A stretch of 64,000 nucleotides of DNA from Euptelea pleiosperma (lineage: Eukaryota; Streptophyta; Magnoliopsida; Ranunculales; Eupteleaceae): contig CM068542.1 in NCBI GenBank assembly GCA_035048495.1, positions 37,849,109 to 37,913,108 of the forward strand, given 5' to 3'. Both the position numbers and the translations under genes were made by a program. Below the pieces are notes generated by a model. The model saw only the letters and a list, made by a program, of their open reading frames with translations, had not been told where the DNA came from and did not search any database. Below are positions 38,152-48,910 of this stretch, piece after piece. How positions within the stretch are numbered: the stretch's first letter is position 1; each line of letters starts with the position of its first letter.

Positions 38152-38945
38152 GGTGGTGTTTGGTAAAATAAGTTATTAGATCTGAAAGCTTAAAGTGCTT
38201 AAGGTCTGATAGCTTAACGACTTATGACTGAATTGGATTGTTTGGAAAATGTCTTAAGTCTTAAAATTAAGTCAAGGGCAATGTGGGTATTTTAAAATAT
38301 TTATTAGGACACTTTCGTAAGTTTTTAAAAGAGAAAGCTTTGAGAAAAGGGCATTAACGGTATTAAAATAGAATCTTAAAATCTTTTGAAAAGATACTTT
38401 TACTTACTACAATAAGGTGGCGTTTGGTAAATTAAGTTATCAGATCTAAAAGCTTAAAGTGCTTAAGATCTGGTAGCTTAATAACTTATGTCTGAATTAG
38501 GTTGTTTGGCTAAGGTTTTAAGTCTTAAAATTAAGTCAAGGGCATTGTGGGTATTTTGAAATGTTTATTAGGATACTTTCGTAAGTTTTTAAAAGAGAAA
38601 TGTTTGAAAAAAGGGCATTGTTGGTATTAAAAAAGAATCAAAGAATCTTTTTTAAAGATTCATTCACTTACCTCAAAAAGTGAAGGCTGGGTCACTTTTT
38701 ACTTTTGTATTTTTTTCCTTGAGCTTGGTGATAAGTGCTGAAATTAAGTCATTTACCAAACGCAACTTAATCACCAAAATCACTTAATTTCAGTTGATTC
38801 AGACTTAAGGTCTGAAAAAAAGTTTTACCAAACGCCACCTAAGTGTAGGGTGGGTGACTTTTTACTTTTCACTTAATTTCAATGGTTTTGGTAATAAATG
38901 CTGAAATTAAGTTGTTCAATTATCAAACAACTAGAAATCACAGTT
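38152..38945. mobile_element. Tourist-like (PIF/Harbinger) MITE, outer copy, interrupted
   Basis: Starts GGTGGTGTTTGGTAAAATAAG after TAA (38149-38151). Its left half (38152-38412) matches the left half of the nested copy that begins at 38416. Its right half resumes at 38843 with GTGTAGGGTGGGTGACTTTT, matching the corresponding interior of the nested copy. The far right terminus has decayed (last recognisable part near 38930). Confidence 0.7.
38416..38839. mobile_element. Tourist-like MITE nested inside its own family member
   Basis: Terminal repeats GGTGGCGTTTGGTAAA and its mirror TTTACCAAACGCCACC are flanked by TAA on both sides (38413-38415, 38840-38842), the 3-bp target duplication of PIF/Harbinger elements. 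It is 424 bp, AT-rich and has no coding capacity. Confidence 0.8.
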
Positions 38946-39019
38946 AGAGATCACTAATCAGGCTGATTTTGGTCTGTAGGCCTGGGGAAATATCCATATA
39001 TACGGTCAGCGATCTCTAA

Positions 39020-39263
39020 GGCCCTGCTTGATTCAATGAAAATCGGATGCAATGCACTCACTTGCCAAGGGTTTGGGATTAGAAATGATGATTGGTTGGG
39101 CGAGTGCAAGTGGTTGCCAAGCCCTTACAAACTCTTTAATTAGAAAAATGGATGAAAGCATGTGCAGCCCAAAAACTATGGTAAGTAACTGTAGTGCAAC
39201 TCACCGCACTTTGAACTCACTGGAGTGCAAAATGCATCCTAGTGCAACGAACCAAGTAGGGCC
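39020..39263. mobile_element. Tourist-like MITE (244 bp)
   Basis: Begins GGCCCTGCTTGATTC, ends GAACCAAGTAGGGCC, and is flanked by TAA (39017-39019, 39264-39266). The interior carries imperfectly mirrored TGCAATGCACTC and GAGTGCAAAATGCA. A 90-codon open frame across it is a by-product. The family differs from the 38416 element. Confidence 0.75.
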
Positions 39264-39266
39264 TAA

Positions 39267-40785
39267 GAGTGTTCCACAAGGCTTTATACTGTCATGTCCG
39301 TCCTCAAAGTTCTACTCTCGATGATACAGCCCTGAACAGTGTGTTAATCCTATAAGAATGATGCGAGAGGGACTCGTTAAAGGCCTGTAGATAGCAGGGC
39401 CAATGGGCTTTAGGCCTGGCTCACTATTTTCAATCTAAGATGCCCATTGGGCCATGGGCCTTCAGAGATAATTCACTTTCTAATTTGAAACTAATTTGAG
39501 GAGTGAGGCTCCTTAATGGCCTGTAGCCCGACGGGTACTAATTTTTTCAAGCTGCTGTTTCCACTATAAAAGAATTGAAGTTGATGGAATCAAGGTACGT
39601 GCATGTGCACATGGGGTTAGGTCCAACTGCAAATTAATGGCCAAGATCAGACCTTAGTTGTTTCATATCCACCTTTGAGTTGGCCCGGGCTTAAGACCTA
39701 AGAATCTAGTGTTGTTTTGTTGCCCAGATTCCCTAGCTAGTTAGCAATTCTGCGTACTATACGTGTATTATATCCGAATAGTAAATTTTTTTTAAAAAAC
39801 GTTTTAAACAACGTATATATTGAATTGTACGGATTATACTCTATTTTTTCTCTAAAACCGATTAAATCACGTACGTATTTCCATTTTTTTCAATAAAACT
39901 TTCCAATAATACTTCAAATTCAACATGTGCGGGAAAAAGTTCATTGGCACATTCTTAGAGATCAATGTCTTGACTCTTTTTTTATCTTGGCGATCTCCAA
40001 TCTTAGTTGAAAATCAGTCTGATTGGTTATTTTTACCCATTGGATCTTTGTACCTACCCCAAAATAATGACCCAATCTCATGGTTGAAAAATCAACCCAT
40101 GAAAAAGACTAAAATGTGACGGATATAAAAGCACTAATCATACTAACATTTGGTCCGTACGTCCACTTAGGGATGTGCCTAACATCCATCCTATCAATGG
40201 TGTGTAAAAGAGTTCCATGTGAGAATTCTTTTTATCTAGATGATTTTTATCCGGGGCCTGGCCGCACCTAAAAATAGACCATATATATAAATACGTATGT
40301 ATATACACGAATTATTCTCGAACTGTTTTTTTCCAGTTTCCCGTTTAGTTGACCCTTTTTTTTTTTTTTTTTTACCGTATTACAAAATTTTCTAAATGGA
40401 TTATATTCGTACTATTCCCATCCCAAATTTTTTCCGTATGCCAAATTGCTAACTACGTCACTCCAGAATGAGATACTTCCATCCTGCCTGCGCGCATTTG
40501 TAAAACCCAGCTGCGCTGAATGAAATCAACGGTGGAGCCATGGCCCATAGCTCAATAACCAAGGATCTTTTCCTAAAGGTTAAAAGTATAAGGGGGTATT
40601 ACTAATTACTTCAAAATTTCAGGGGGGGGGGGGAGTGGTGAGAAAACCACACTCCCAGAAGGCAAAAGAGAAGAGGAAGTCCAAGCCAACACCAGGCGTG
40701 CCATATGGTGACATCCGACGTACGCCTTACATGCTTAGTGCGATATTGAATAAAGTTCAGCTCAACAACCAAGCTCAATAACCAG
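39267..40785. other. Intergenic spacer between CEP units A and B, no gene seen
   Basis: AT-rich sequence with a poly-T run at 40356-40373 and a poly-G run near 40622. A fragment at 40130-40215 carries the dispersed CACTAATCA...CATCCATCC motif. No coding signal recognised. Confidence 0.45.
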
Positions 40786-41321
40786 AGGATCTTTTCTAGA
40801 TTTTTACTACAAGAGGAATCTTAATGATTTAGCGGCTAGGGTCCAATCTATCTTAGTGGCTCCAGTTGGAAAAGTTGAGTTTGTCGAGTGAAAACAGTAA
40901 TTTATATGCTTAGTGGCTATGAGTGAAGTGCAAAGGAATTCCTAGTGTTTTCGTACATATATAGGTGGAATAGTGCATATGGGAGCCTCATTGTTGAAAG
41001 AAAACATAAATAAAACTTAGGACAAAATAGAAAAAAACAAACCCTTGATCTCATCGAAAGGTCCATAAGATGTCGGTTCAAAGAATCGACGGCTATAAAA
41101 TGTTACATGCACGCTGGATTTGGTTAGGGTTGTTCTGCACTAGATTATTTTTCTATTGTTCAAAGGGCAAAAAATGAGAGACCAAAAAAAAACATTGCAT
41201 GGGGCATGCAAACTACTGTACAGAGGCTACCATGAACTTTGAGATGGCCTAGACATCCCACCGTCCATCTTCCTTTCTTTTTTTGTTTTTTGTTTTTTTA
41301 TATATCTCGTGTTAATTAATC

Positions 41322-41436
41322 GAATCTTCCTACTGGGTAGGACCCTCACATGGCGCTCTCTAAACACTTTAAATACCCCAGGAGACGAGAGGGTGTGAGT
41401 ATCAGTAGCTTTGCTTGCCTCTCTCTCTCTCTCTCG
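41322..41436 (+). promoter_or_regulatory. CEP gene 2 core promoter and CT-tract leader
   Basis: The conserved upstream motif AATCTTCCTACTGGGTAGG is followed by ACCCTCACATGG, a TATA-like TTTAAATA at 41368-41375, GGAGACGAGAGGGTGTGAG and a (CT)n tract at 41419-41435. The ATG is 129 bases after the TATA-like box. Confidence 0.65.
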
Positions 41437-41496
41437 TATTTGCACCTTGAGTCTTCTTTAAACCTGCTAATTCAATCCAGTAACTTCAAGATCATT

Positions 41497-41895
41497 ATGG
41501 CCAATATAAAGTTCATCTTTGCTTGTGTTTTCCTTCTTGTGCTGTTTTTCTCTCATGCCGAGGGAAGGCATTTGAAGTTCAGGAATGAGTTTACGAAACG
41601 CCTAACGCCTAGTAAGAAAAGTGTAGAAGAAACAGGTAAGGGCGATGAAGTCACCAGCGACTTGCACATTCAACATACTAGTACGGCAGCATACCTAGAC
41701 GATTTTAAACCCACGGCCCTGGGTCACGTAGAAGATTCTAGTCCCCCACCTCCAGGTCATGTGGAAGATTCTCAATCCCCATCCCCGGGTCAAGTGGAGG
41801 ATTCTCGACCTCCAGCCCCAGGTCATTTAGGAGCTTTTCGACCCACGACCCCTGGTCACAGTCCTGGTATTGGTCATCATTCCCTTCAAAACTAA
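41497..41895 (+). CDS. CEP: CEP hormone precursor 2, 132 aa, with expanded Pro-rich repeat
   Basis: Start [20 protein letters not shown] is a signal peptide; relative to copies 1 and 3 it lacks the EIHS segment before AEGRH. The pro-region is Lys/Glu rich. From about residue 70 an 11-residue unit of the form xPPxPGHVEDS is repeated about four times (FKPTALGHVEDS, SPPPPGHVEDS, QSPSPGQVEDS, RPPAPGHLGAF). It leads into the single canonical CEP domain [15 protein letters not shown] at residues 113-127, then HSLQN and TAA. The repeats look like degenerate CEP cores, so more than one peptide could be released, but only the last has the SPGxGH end required by known CEPs. Uninterrupted frame; likely functional. 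Confidence 0.9.
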   Translation: MANIKFIFACVFLLVLFFSHAEGRHLKFRNEFTKRLTPSKKSVEETGKGDEVTSDLHIQHTSTAAYLDDFKPTALGHVEDSSPPPPGHVEDSQSPSPGQVEDSRPPAPGHLGAFRPTTPGHSPGIGHHSLQN

Positions 41896-42225
41896 AACAT
41901 TGTATTTCACCTTGCAATTAGAGTTTGTGACTAGTACTCTTCATGTAGTTGTAAACGAGTCTGTATTTATTTAATTGCACGTCGTTTGAGTCAGTACAGT
42001 CAAGTATGAAATGGTTGTAGATGTGTGCTTTATCTGTTTTGAGTCAATACGCTCAAGTATGAAATGGTTGTAATTGTGTGCTTTATCCTGGTTGTAGTTC
42101 TAAGTATGAAATGGATGTGTGCTTTATGCATAAATGCAAGGCAATCTCTCTCTCTCTCTCTCTCACTACATGTGGAATAGTGCAATTGTGTGTGTAGTAT
42201 GTTCCATTGAAGTGCTCTAGAGTAA

Positions 42226-43008
42226 CGTAGCGCGGAAACTTTTATGAACAAGGAAGAAGACTTCATCTTTTAGGCTGTGTTTGATTGCACGGAAAATTTT
42301 TCCAAGAAAATACATCTGGGATATGCCTTAAATGGCTGATTGATTGCAACTGAGTACAAATATTTCAATCATGTGAGAAAATAAAGGTGTATTTTGAGGT
42401 GGAAATGAATTCTCACCTATCTGGATGGGAAATGAATTCCGAGATTAGTAGGAAAAATTATCCAGATTTAAAGGGCTTGTTAGGGAAAATTATACAGATT
42501 TATACTAGCTATCTAACAATGGACAGCTGTGTTTTCTTAGAGAAAATTGCATTTTCCCACTTCGTAATCAAACACGGGCCTTATTGAAAAAAACAACCGA
42601 AAATTTCATTATTATTCAACTTGTAACATAACCAACCTTAAATAGACAATTGAAATCCTAACTTGACTAAAATAGTAAAACTTACCAAAACTAGCTAGCA
42701 AAAGTCTTAATTCTGACAAAACTCTTAAAATAACCTTATGTTGCTAAATAAAGACTTTTCAAAACAAAACTCGACCAAAAATATTTAAAAATAAGTTTAA
42801 AAAATTTAATAAAAAATATTAATGTTTCCTAAAAATGACAATTTGAACCATGACACGAATTAATTTTGATTCGAGAAAAAAAAAATCCCATTTTTGGATG
42901 CCAAGTTATGTGTTTTTCAACTTGATTTCAGGTTGACCCTTTTTCAACTTGATTTCCTCCAATTCTGACGTATGTTCCAGAAATTGCTCAACAACTCATT
43001 CTACATCA
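42226..43008. mobile_element. Insertion in the CEP gene 2 downstream block
   Basis: Sequence continuous in units A and C (GAGTACTAAAGAAGATATAG) is broken here after AGAGTA at 42220-42225 and resumes with AGTACTAAAGAAGATATAG at 43006, so AGTA may be the target duplication. The inserted 780 bp includes a Tourist-like MITE (42273-42580) and AT-rich sequence with TTTTCAACTTGATTTC repeated near 42915 and 42940. Type of the outer insertion not determined. Confidence 0.5.
42273..42580. mobile_element. Tourist-like MITE (308 bp)
   Basis: Begins GGCTGTGTTTGATTGCAC and ends GTAATCAAACACGGGCC, an imperfect terminal inverted repeat. Flanked by TTA (42270-42272, 42581-42583), the PIF/Harbinger target duplication. 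No coding capacity; nested in the larger insertion 42226-43008. Confidence 0.7.
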
Positions 43009-43947
43009 GTACTAAAGAAGATATAGTCGACCCATTTAACAGAGACCATGACAAGCCACTTAGGCGCTTGCTAAAATTCAAAACATTACTCTAATGGCCG
43101 ACGCATAATCAGCGAAAATCAGCAAGAGCCTAGTTCAATTATTTAGCAAGTATAACACCCTAGCAACATTTTTTTTTCCTTAAAAAATGTATTGTCAAGA
43201 GTAAAGATCATTGTGGATGTTAATTAGTGCCTAAAATCTTGAATTATTTAGCTATGACAGATTACTTTTTAATGCATTTTCTACAAGTTTCTAGATGGGT
43301 ATTTAATGAAAATTTCAAATTTTCGATCCATATTGCCTAGTTCAATACCATGGTTTTTAATTTTCATATGGTGCCATCCCTATTCTTGCATTGCCAAAGC
43401 TCTAGCCATTTTTTTTTTATTAGAGAGAATGTATTAATGGTATACAATATTTTACAAATTGCCCTAGAGATTTATCCCATGCTATATGCTTCAAACTTAA
43501 AGTCTAAATAACCCAAATTATCCCTAGACTGAGTAAGGAAAACACAATTGATTTTAAAAGATTATGCTTTGAGATTGAAACCTCGAAAATAAATTGAAAC
43601 TCGTGAAGACATTGGCTACACCATATATACACTAACGAATTATAAAACACGCAGGGCTGATTGTCCAAGGTGAATTATCTGAAATTCTCTTTATGATTAC
43701 CTAAAAGTTGTTGATCTTCAATAGAAGTGTGCATCAGACTTACAAGTTATCCTATTGAAAAAGTATTTTTTCTGATTACATGACCAAACACCATATCAAT
43801 ACTTTTTTCTCAAAATAAGCACTTTTTTTTATAGAATGAGCCAAACACCTAAATAACTTAAATTAAGTTGTCCACAAAAAAGTGTTTTTGAGAAGCACTT
43901 TGTTTAAAGCTAACTGCAATGCCAAACACAACTTAAGTTTATGCAAA

Positions 43948-44030
43948 GGGTAGCTCTACGTGCACTCACTTTTTAAACTCCTTACCCATTGCATTTTTTT
44001 GGACAAAAATGCCCCCTCCTGTTTTGGCAC

Positions 44031-44062
<32 letters not shown>

Positions 44063-44308
44063 CAATAAAAATATATTTCAAGCTGCCCATGTCGGTTATG
44101 AATTGCTGACATGGATAGGGTGGTGTTGGCAGGCCCTGCTGACATGGTAGTGAATCTTTTTTTTATTTTATTGAGAGAGAGAGAGAGAGAGAGATGAACG
44201 GTTGGGTTGGGTGCCAAAACAAAAGGGGGCCGAGTTTTTTACTTATTTTTGTCAAAAAAGTGGCTGCAGTTGCAGAGCTTAAATGCGTGGGTGCGCGTAG
44301 AGCTACCT
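43948..44308. mobile_element. TIR element related to the 53160 Mutator-type element
   Basis: The left end GGGTAGCTCTACGTGCACTC and the mirrored right end GGGTGCGCGTAGAGCTACC match the termini of the element at 53160-54033 (GGGTCGCTCTACGGGCACCC). Like it, this one carries a CT tract on one side (44034-44061) and a GA tract on the other (44173-44194). The 9-bp target duplication is not clear here. Confidence 0.6.
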
Positions 44309-44435
44309 TGTGAACCCACATTCATTACAACTAACGAGTTGCATGCTCTACCCAAATTCTCACAGCCTTGCACAGCAACCTTCCTGTTAGCACCATGAAT
44401 TCCATCCCTACGTCATTTCATTAAAATCACAAATT

Positions 44436-44440
<5 letters not shown>

Positions 44441-44512
<72 letters not shown>
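44441..44512. repeat. (TC)36 microsatellite
   Basis: Uninterrupted 72-bp TC run between CEP genes 2 and 3, in the downstream part of unit B. Such a tract is expected to vary in length between individuals. Confidence 0.9.
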
Positions 44513-44515
<3 letters not shown>

Positions 44516-46167
44516 GTGTGTAAGATAACTAATAATAATAATTAAAATGCACAAGCAAGGATTCTAGATAGCTAGACGCTTGTTAGTGGGGATGTTGAAA
44601 GGCAAAGAATATTATAAGGAGAGGGTCGTTGGGATACAAAGGGCAGGACTTTTCTCCAAAGTCGCAATCGTCCAACGCCCATCGCACGTTGTTGTAAAAT
44701 AATAATAAGGCCCGGCCCCTGCACTACAGGCTAGCACACAACAGAGAAAAATGGTCTTTGTTCTCTTCTTCTTTTGTGCTTTAAGATGAATGGATGGGAA
44801 AGAGCTCCCCAATTCGAGGAGCCAACCAACAAAGTAGTGTCCTTTTTCATAATCTTTCTCAATCTCTTATATGGAATGTGGAACGTGAAAGAGGGAATTC
44901 CAGATCGCTCATCATTTCGTGCTTTTGACCTTTTGCTTCCTTTTTTAGACTTAAACAATAGAGACTTTTTGTGACAAAGAGGAGTGGATGGACGGACCAG
45001 AGTCACCAGACTTGACTTTATTGACTCTTGACCAAACTTGAAAAAACTTGGGTAGATAAAAGTAGATGGTACGAGATTCTCATTCCACTGAATAATAAGG
45101 TCATGGATGGATCTAACTAACACCAGCTCATTAACCTCATTACTAGGGCTGCAACTTGGGTGGGCCCAACCCGAGCCCAACGGGATTAGCCCAACTTCAG
45201 GTTGGGCCGGGCTTAGTTTGAGTTATGCAGTACTAGGGCTCGGACCTAATTATGTGGATTTTTTCCTTCTTCTAAACGGATTTGAGGGTTGATCATCGTC
45301 CCAGTACCTCAAATGTTTTTGTTGTTGCCCCGTTGATCAAATCAAATAAGGAGAAATTTTTATGTGGAGTGTTTTGGTGTGTGGAGCTGTGGATCCATCT
45401 CAGGTGCTGCCATGTACTGTACATGGTAGAGTGGAATATTCTGAATTTTTAGAATATTCCCCTGTTAAATCACATAGGTCCAACTAACCCATGATGAGAT
45501 CCTTACCAATAAAAAAACCTAACCCCATGAGATCCATCCAATGAAAAAAGAAAAAAGAAACAAACTCCATGAGATCTTCACCAACCCCAGCTCTATATAT
45601 ACACAGTTACAAAGCCAGAGGATCTTTTCTAGGATTTTACTAGAAGAGGAATCTTAATGCTTTAGCCTTTAGCGGCTAGGGTTCAATCCATCTCAGTGGT
45701 TCTGGTTGGAAAGTTGAGTTTGTCGATTGAAAGCTGTAAACTTATGTTAAGTGGTAGTGAGTGAAAGACAAAGGGTTCTCCAGCGCTTTGGTACATGTGG
45801 GATAGTGGGAGCCCTCATATGTTGCCTCCCAAAAATATTTTTTTTGCAAGAAAAAAATAAATAAAAATTATAAGGACAATGCCGCAGGCCGCCTACATTA
45901 ATATTCAAATAGTACGTAAAACAAAAATCCTTCTGATCATCGAAAGGTCGGCTGAGACTCTGAATCGACGGTTATGATAAGTTACACATGCTAGCCGGAT
46001 TCAGTTATGCTCTTATATTGTTAAAGGGAAAAGAATGAGGCAGCAAAAAAGAACATATGCATGGGCCATGCAACTGTAGAGAGAAAAGTTTGAGAGGGAT
46101 TTGAAGGCTTAGACGTCCCACCGGCCTCCTTCCTTTCTTTTTAATTTTTTTTTTTATGTGTTGATTA

Positions 46168-46283
46168 ATCGAATCTTCCTCCTGAGTAGGACCCTCACAT
46201 GCTCTCAGCACCTTAAATACCCAAGGAGACGAGAGGGTGTGAGTATCACTAGCTTTGCTTGCCTCTCTCTCTCTCTCTCTCTA
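46168..46283 (+). promoter_or_regulatory. CEP gene 3 core promoter and CT-tract leader
   Basis: AATCTTCCTCCTGAGTAGG and ACCCTCACATGC lie just upstream of TTAAATA (46213-46219). GGAGACGAGAGGGTGTGAG and (CT)n at 46263-46283 follow. The ATG is 153 bases after the TATA-like box, the longest leader of the six. Confidence 0.65.
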
Positions 46284-46365
46284 TTTGCACCTCGAGTCTT
46301 CTTTAAGTTTTCTAGTTCGATCAAGTAGCTTCAAGATTATTTAACCTCTTCCTTTCCCTCTAATT

Positions 46366-46725
46366 ATGGCCAAAATCAAGTTTATCTTTGCTTGCGTTTT
46401 CCTTATTGTGCTGGTTCTCTCTCATGAAATTCACTCTGTCGAGGGAAGGCATTTGAAGTTCGGGAAGAAAAAGGAGTTTACAAAACACCTAACGACTAGT
46501 AATGAAAGTGTACGAGAAACGGGAAACAGAGGTGAGCTCAGTAGCGACTTGCACAATGAACATGCTACAACGGCAGCATACGTAGATGAGTTTCGACCCA
46601 CTGCCCCTGGTCACGTAGCAGATTCTAGGGCCCCACCCCCACCCCCAGCCCCAGGTCGTGTGGAGGACTTTCGACCCACAACGCCTGGTCACAGTCCTGG
46701 TGTTGGTCATTCCCTTCAAAACTAA
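46366..46725 (+). CDS. CEP: CEP hormone precursor 3, 119 aa, two CEP-like domains
   Basis: Signal peptide [20 protein letters not shown] with cleavage expected near VEG. The pro-region is close to copy 1 ([22 protein letters not shown]). Two CEP-like segments occur: [15 protein letters not shown] (incomplete, lacking SPGxGH) and the canonical [15 protein letters not shown] at residues 101-115, followed by SLQN and TAA. The linker between them contains a run of Ala and Pro. No introns or interruptions. This is the most complete representative of the Cys-less subgroup and the best reference for copies 1 and 2. Confidence 0.92.
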   Translation: MAKIKFIFACVFLIVLVLSHEIHSVEGRHLKFGKKKEFTKHLTTSNESVRETGNRGELSSDLHNEHATTAAYVDEFRPTAPGHVADSRAPPPPPAPGRVEDFRPTTPGHSPGVGHSLQN

Positions 46726-47344
46726 TGCATTGTATTGCTATTGGAGATAGTTTGTTTGTGATTCCAGTACTGTTCATTTAGTTGCAAGCAAGTATGAAAT
46801 GGTTGTAGATGTGTGTACGTGCATTAATTTATACATAATGGAAGGCAATAATTATGTCATTCTCTTTCACTTCTCTCCGTTTGTGTGTGTGTGTGTGTGT
46901 GTGTGTAGCATGTTCCATTGAAGTGCTCAAGAATACTAAAGAAGATATAGTTGTTGACGCATTTAACAGAGACAAAGCCAAGTCACTTAATTAGGAGCTT
47001 GTTATAACTTAAAAACATTACGGTACTGGCTGAGGCGGTGAGGCATAATTTAAAATCAGCATGAGCCTAGTTCAGTTATTTAGCTGAATATACCACCTTA
47101 GGTCCAAACAAGTTAAGAATTTGGATTGCACGACCCCATCAAAATATTGAACTAGAAACAAATTTAAAGAATGATGAACATTTTTAAGTAAATTAAGATT
47201 GGGAATTTAAAGTGCCTAAAATCTTGATTATTAGCTATGACAAACTATTTTTTCAAGCAGTTTCTAGAAGTTTAATTTCTAGATTGGTATATCTAATGAA
47301 ATATCTTTTCTTTCTTTTCCCATTGCCTAGTTCAATATATACCA

Positions 47345-47350
<6 letters not shown>

Positions 47351-47391
<41 letters not shown>
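47351..47391. repeat. (CT)n microsatellite
   Basis: A 41-bp CT run directly after ATACCATGGTTT in unit C. Units A and B have only short TTT(A/T)-rich sequence at the equivalent point, so the expansion happened after duplication. Confidence 0.8.
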
Positions 47392-47394
<3 letters not shown>

Positions 47395-47584
47395 AGGTTT
47401 GGTGCCATCTCCGTTCTTGTTCTAGCTAGTTTAATTTTTTGTGTTATTTAGAATGTATTGGTATACAATCATATATGTTACCAAATACAAATAGCTCCAG
47501 ACTTGAAACTTAAAAACTAAAATAATCCAAATTAATTATGGTAGACTAAGGAACCCGTAATCGATTGGTTTGGCCTGGTTTAGC

Positions 47585-48500
47585 ACCCAAGAAGAGAGCT
47601 ATGATCACACCGTTTGGCATTGCAATATTACACAAAACAAATCTGGGTACACACGATGGATGCCTTTGGGTTCCAAGGATCTTACAATAACTGGCTAGAG
47701 GATTGGTTTGGCTTGGGGAAAGGATGTAGCCCTTTGGTATGCGACTTGTGGACTGCTGCTGTTATTGCCATTATGCATATATATGGTTGTAGTTTGGAAG
47801 GCCAGTAATAAGGCTGTTTTTTATGACATCAAGTGGCCTCTTGACAAGTGCAAGAAATGGGTGGAAGGAGATGTTAGATGGGCAGCCTCTCTATCAAAGC
47901 ACCCATCTCCCTATGGCTCTCCGCACTCACGCATTCTAATTAAAGAGATTATGCCTTGGCTCTCGACCCACGAATTTAAAACACCCCAAATAAAAAATTG
48001 CAGATGGCTGCCTCCTCCAAGTGGGATGGTGAAGATTAATTGTGATGGCACGACTAAATTAAGAAGCCCAGGTTTGGGTGGCCTTCCTGCTATATTTAGG
48101 AACAATCAGGGAGAAGTTTTAGGTGTACGTGCTCGCTAAAGGTCTAGGACAAGTGAGGAATTATGTAGCAGAAAATCTTGCAATCTTGGAAGGGGCTTCT
48201 TGGGCCTTAACTAAGGGCTGGAAGAGAATTTGGTTAGAATCGGACTCAAATGCGCGCGGCTATCATCTTTTGGCTTGGGGAAACCTCATTGGTAAGCAAT
48301 AGGAGGGTGGGAATCTATGGTCAGGAAATTTGATTGTATTTGGTTTAATTTCCTCCACTTGGAGAGGTGAATTTTAGCGGCGATACTAATGCTAAATGGG
48401 TAGCAACCTTGATTTCGGGAATGTCCAATGGTGCGACTCGATGCCCGAGTTTCTGACTGCTATTGAAGACCCACACAAGACCTACTTTAGATTTGTTAAC
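47585..48500 (+). pseudogene. Decayed LINE fragment (zinc-binding and RNase H regions)
   Basis: EESYDHTVWHCNIT near 47590 resembles the end of the LINE reverse-transcriptase zinc-binding region. The frame at 47708-48139 ends with WLPPPSGMVKINCDGTTK and LGGLPAIFRNNQGEVLGV, the start of a plant RNase H (RVT_3) domain. LAILEGASWALTKGWKRIW and LESDSNARG follow in another frame. Stops and frameshifts make it dead. Inserted within CEP unit C. Confidence 0.75.
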
Positions 48501-48910
48501 CCTAGATTCTCGTTAGTGGGGAAGTCGTTGAGATCGATTCAAAGGGCATGACTTTCCTCCAAAGTCGCAATCGTCCAACGCCCATCACACGATCGATGTT
48601 TTAAATAATAACAAGCTAGGCCCCTGCACTACAGCCTAGCTCACAAAAATAGAACAAAATTCTTTTTGTTCTCTTCTTCTTTGTGCTCGCTCCAACCAAG
48701 TAGCCCCCTCTTCAAAATCATTCTCAATCTTTAAAATGGAATGAAAGAGAGGGAGGTCGAGGCACGACGGCACAAAGAGCTCATATATTATTTGCTGCAT
48801 TTGACTTGAATTTTTGTGACAAAGAGGAATGGATGGACCAGGGCACCGGGTGGATTTGACTTGACTTTTTTATTCTTGACCAAATTTGAGAACCATGGGC
48901 ATAGTATGTA

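Larger units (their letters stand above)
40790..45070 (+). repeat. Segmental duplication unit B (carries CEP gene 2)
   Basis: Ordered blocks shared with unit A: GGCTAGGGTCCAATCTATCT (40835), CEP gene 2, TTCCATTGAAGTGCTCTAGA (42202) continuing after a break at 43009, ATACCATGGTTTT (43345), and CGTCCAACGCCCATCGCACG with CTGCACTACAGGCTAGCA (44670-45000). It is longer than units A and C because of insertions at 42226-43008 and 43948-44308 and a long CT tract. Confidence 0.72.
45620..48910 (+). repeat. Segmental duplication unit C (carries CEP gene 3)
   Basis: Shared blocks: GGCTAGGGTTCAATCCATCT (45674), CEP gene 3, the TG tract and TTCCATTGAAGTGCTCAAGA (46912), ATACCATGGTTTC (47338), and CGTCCAACGCCCATCACACG with CTGCACTACAGCCTAGCT (48572-48900). 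A LINE relic (47585-48500) was inserted between the last two blocks. Unit C starts about 550 bases after unit B ends. Confidence 0.74.
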
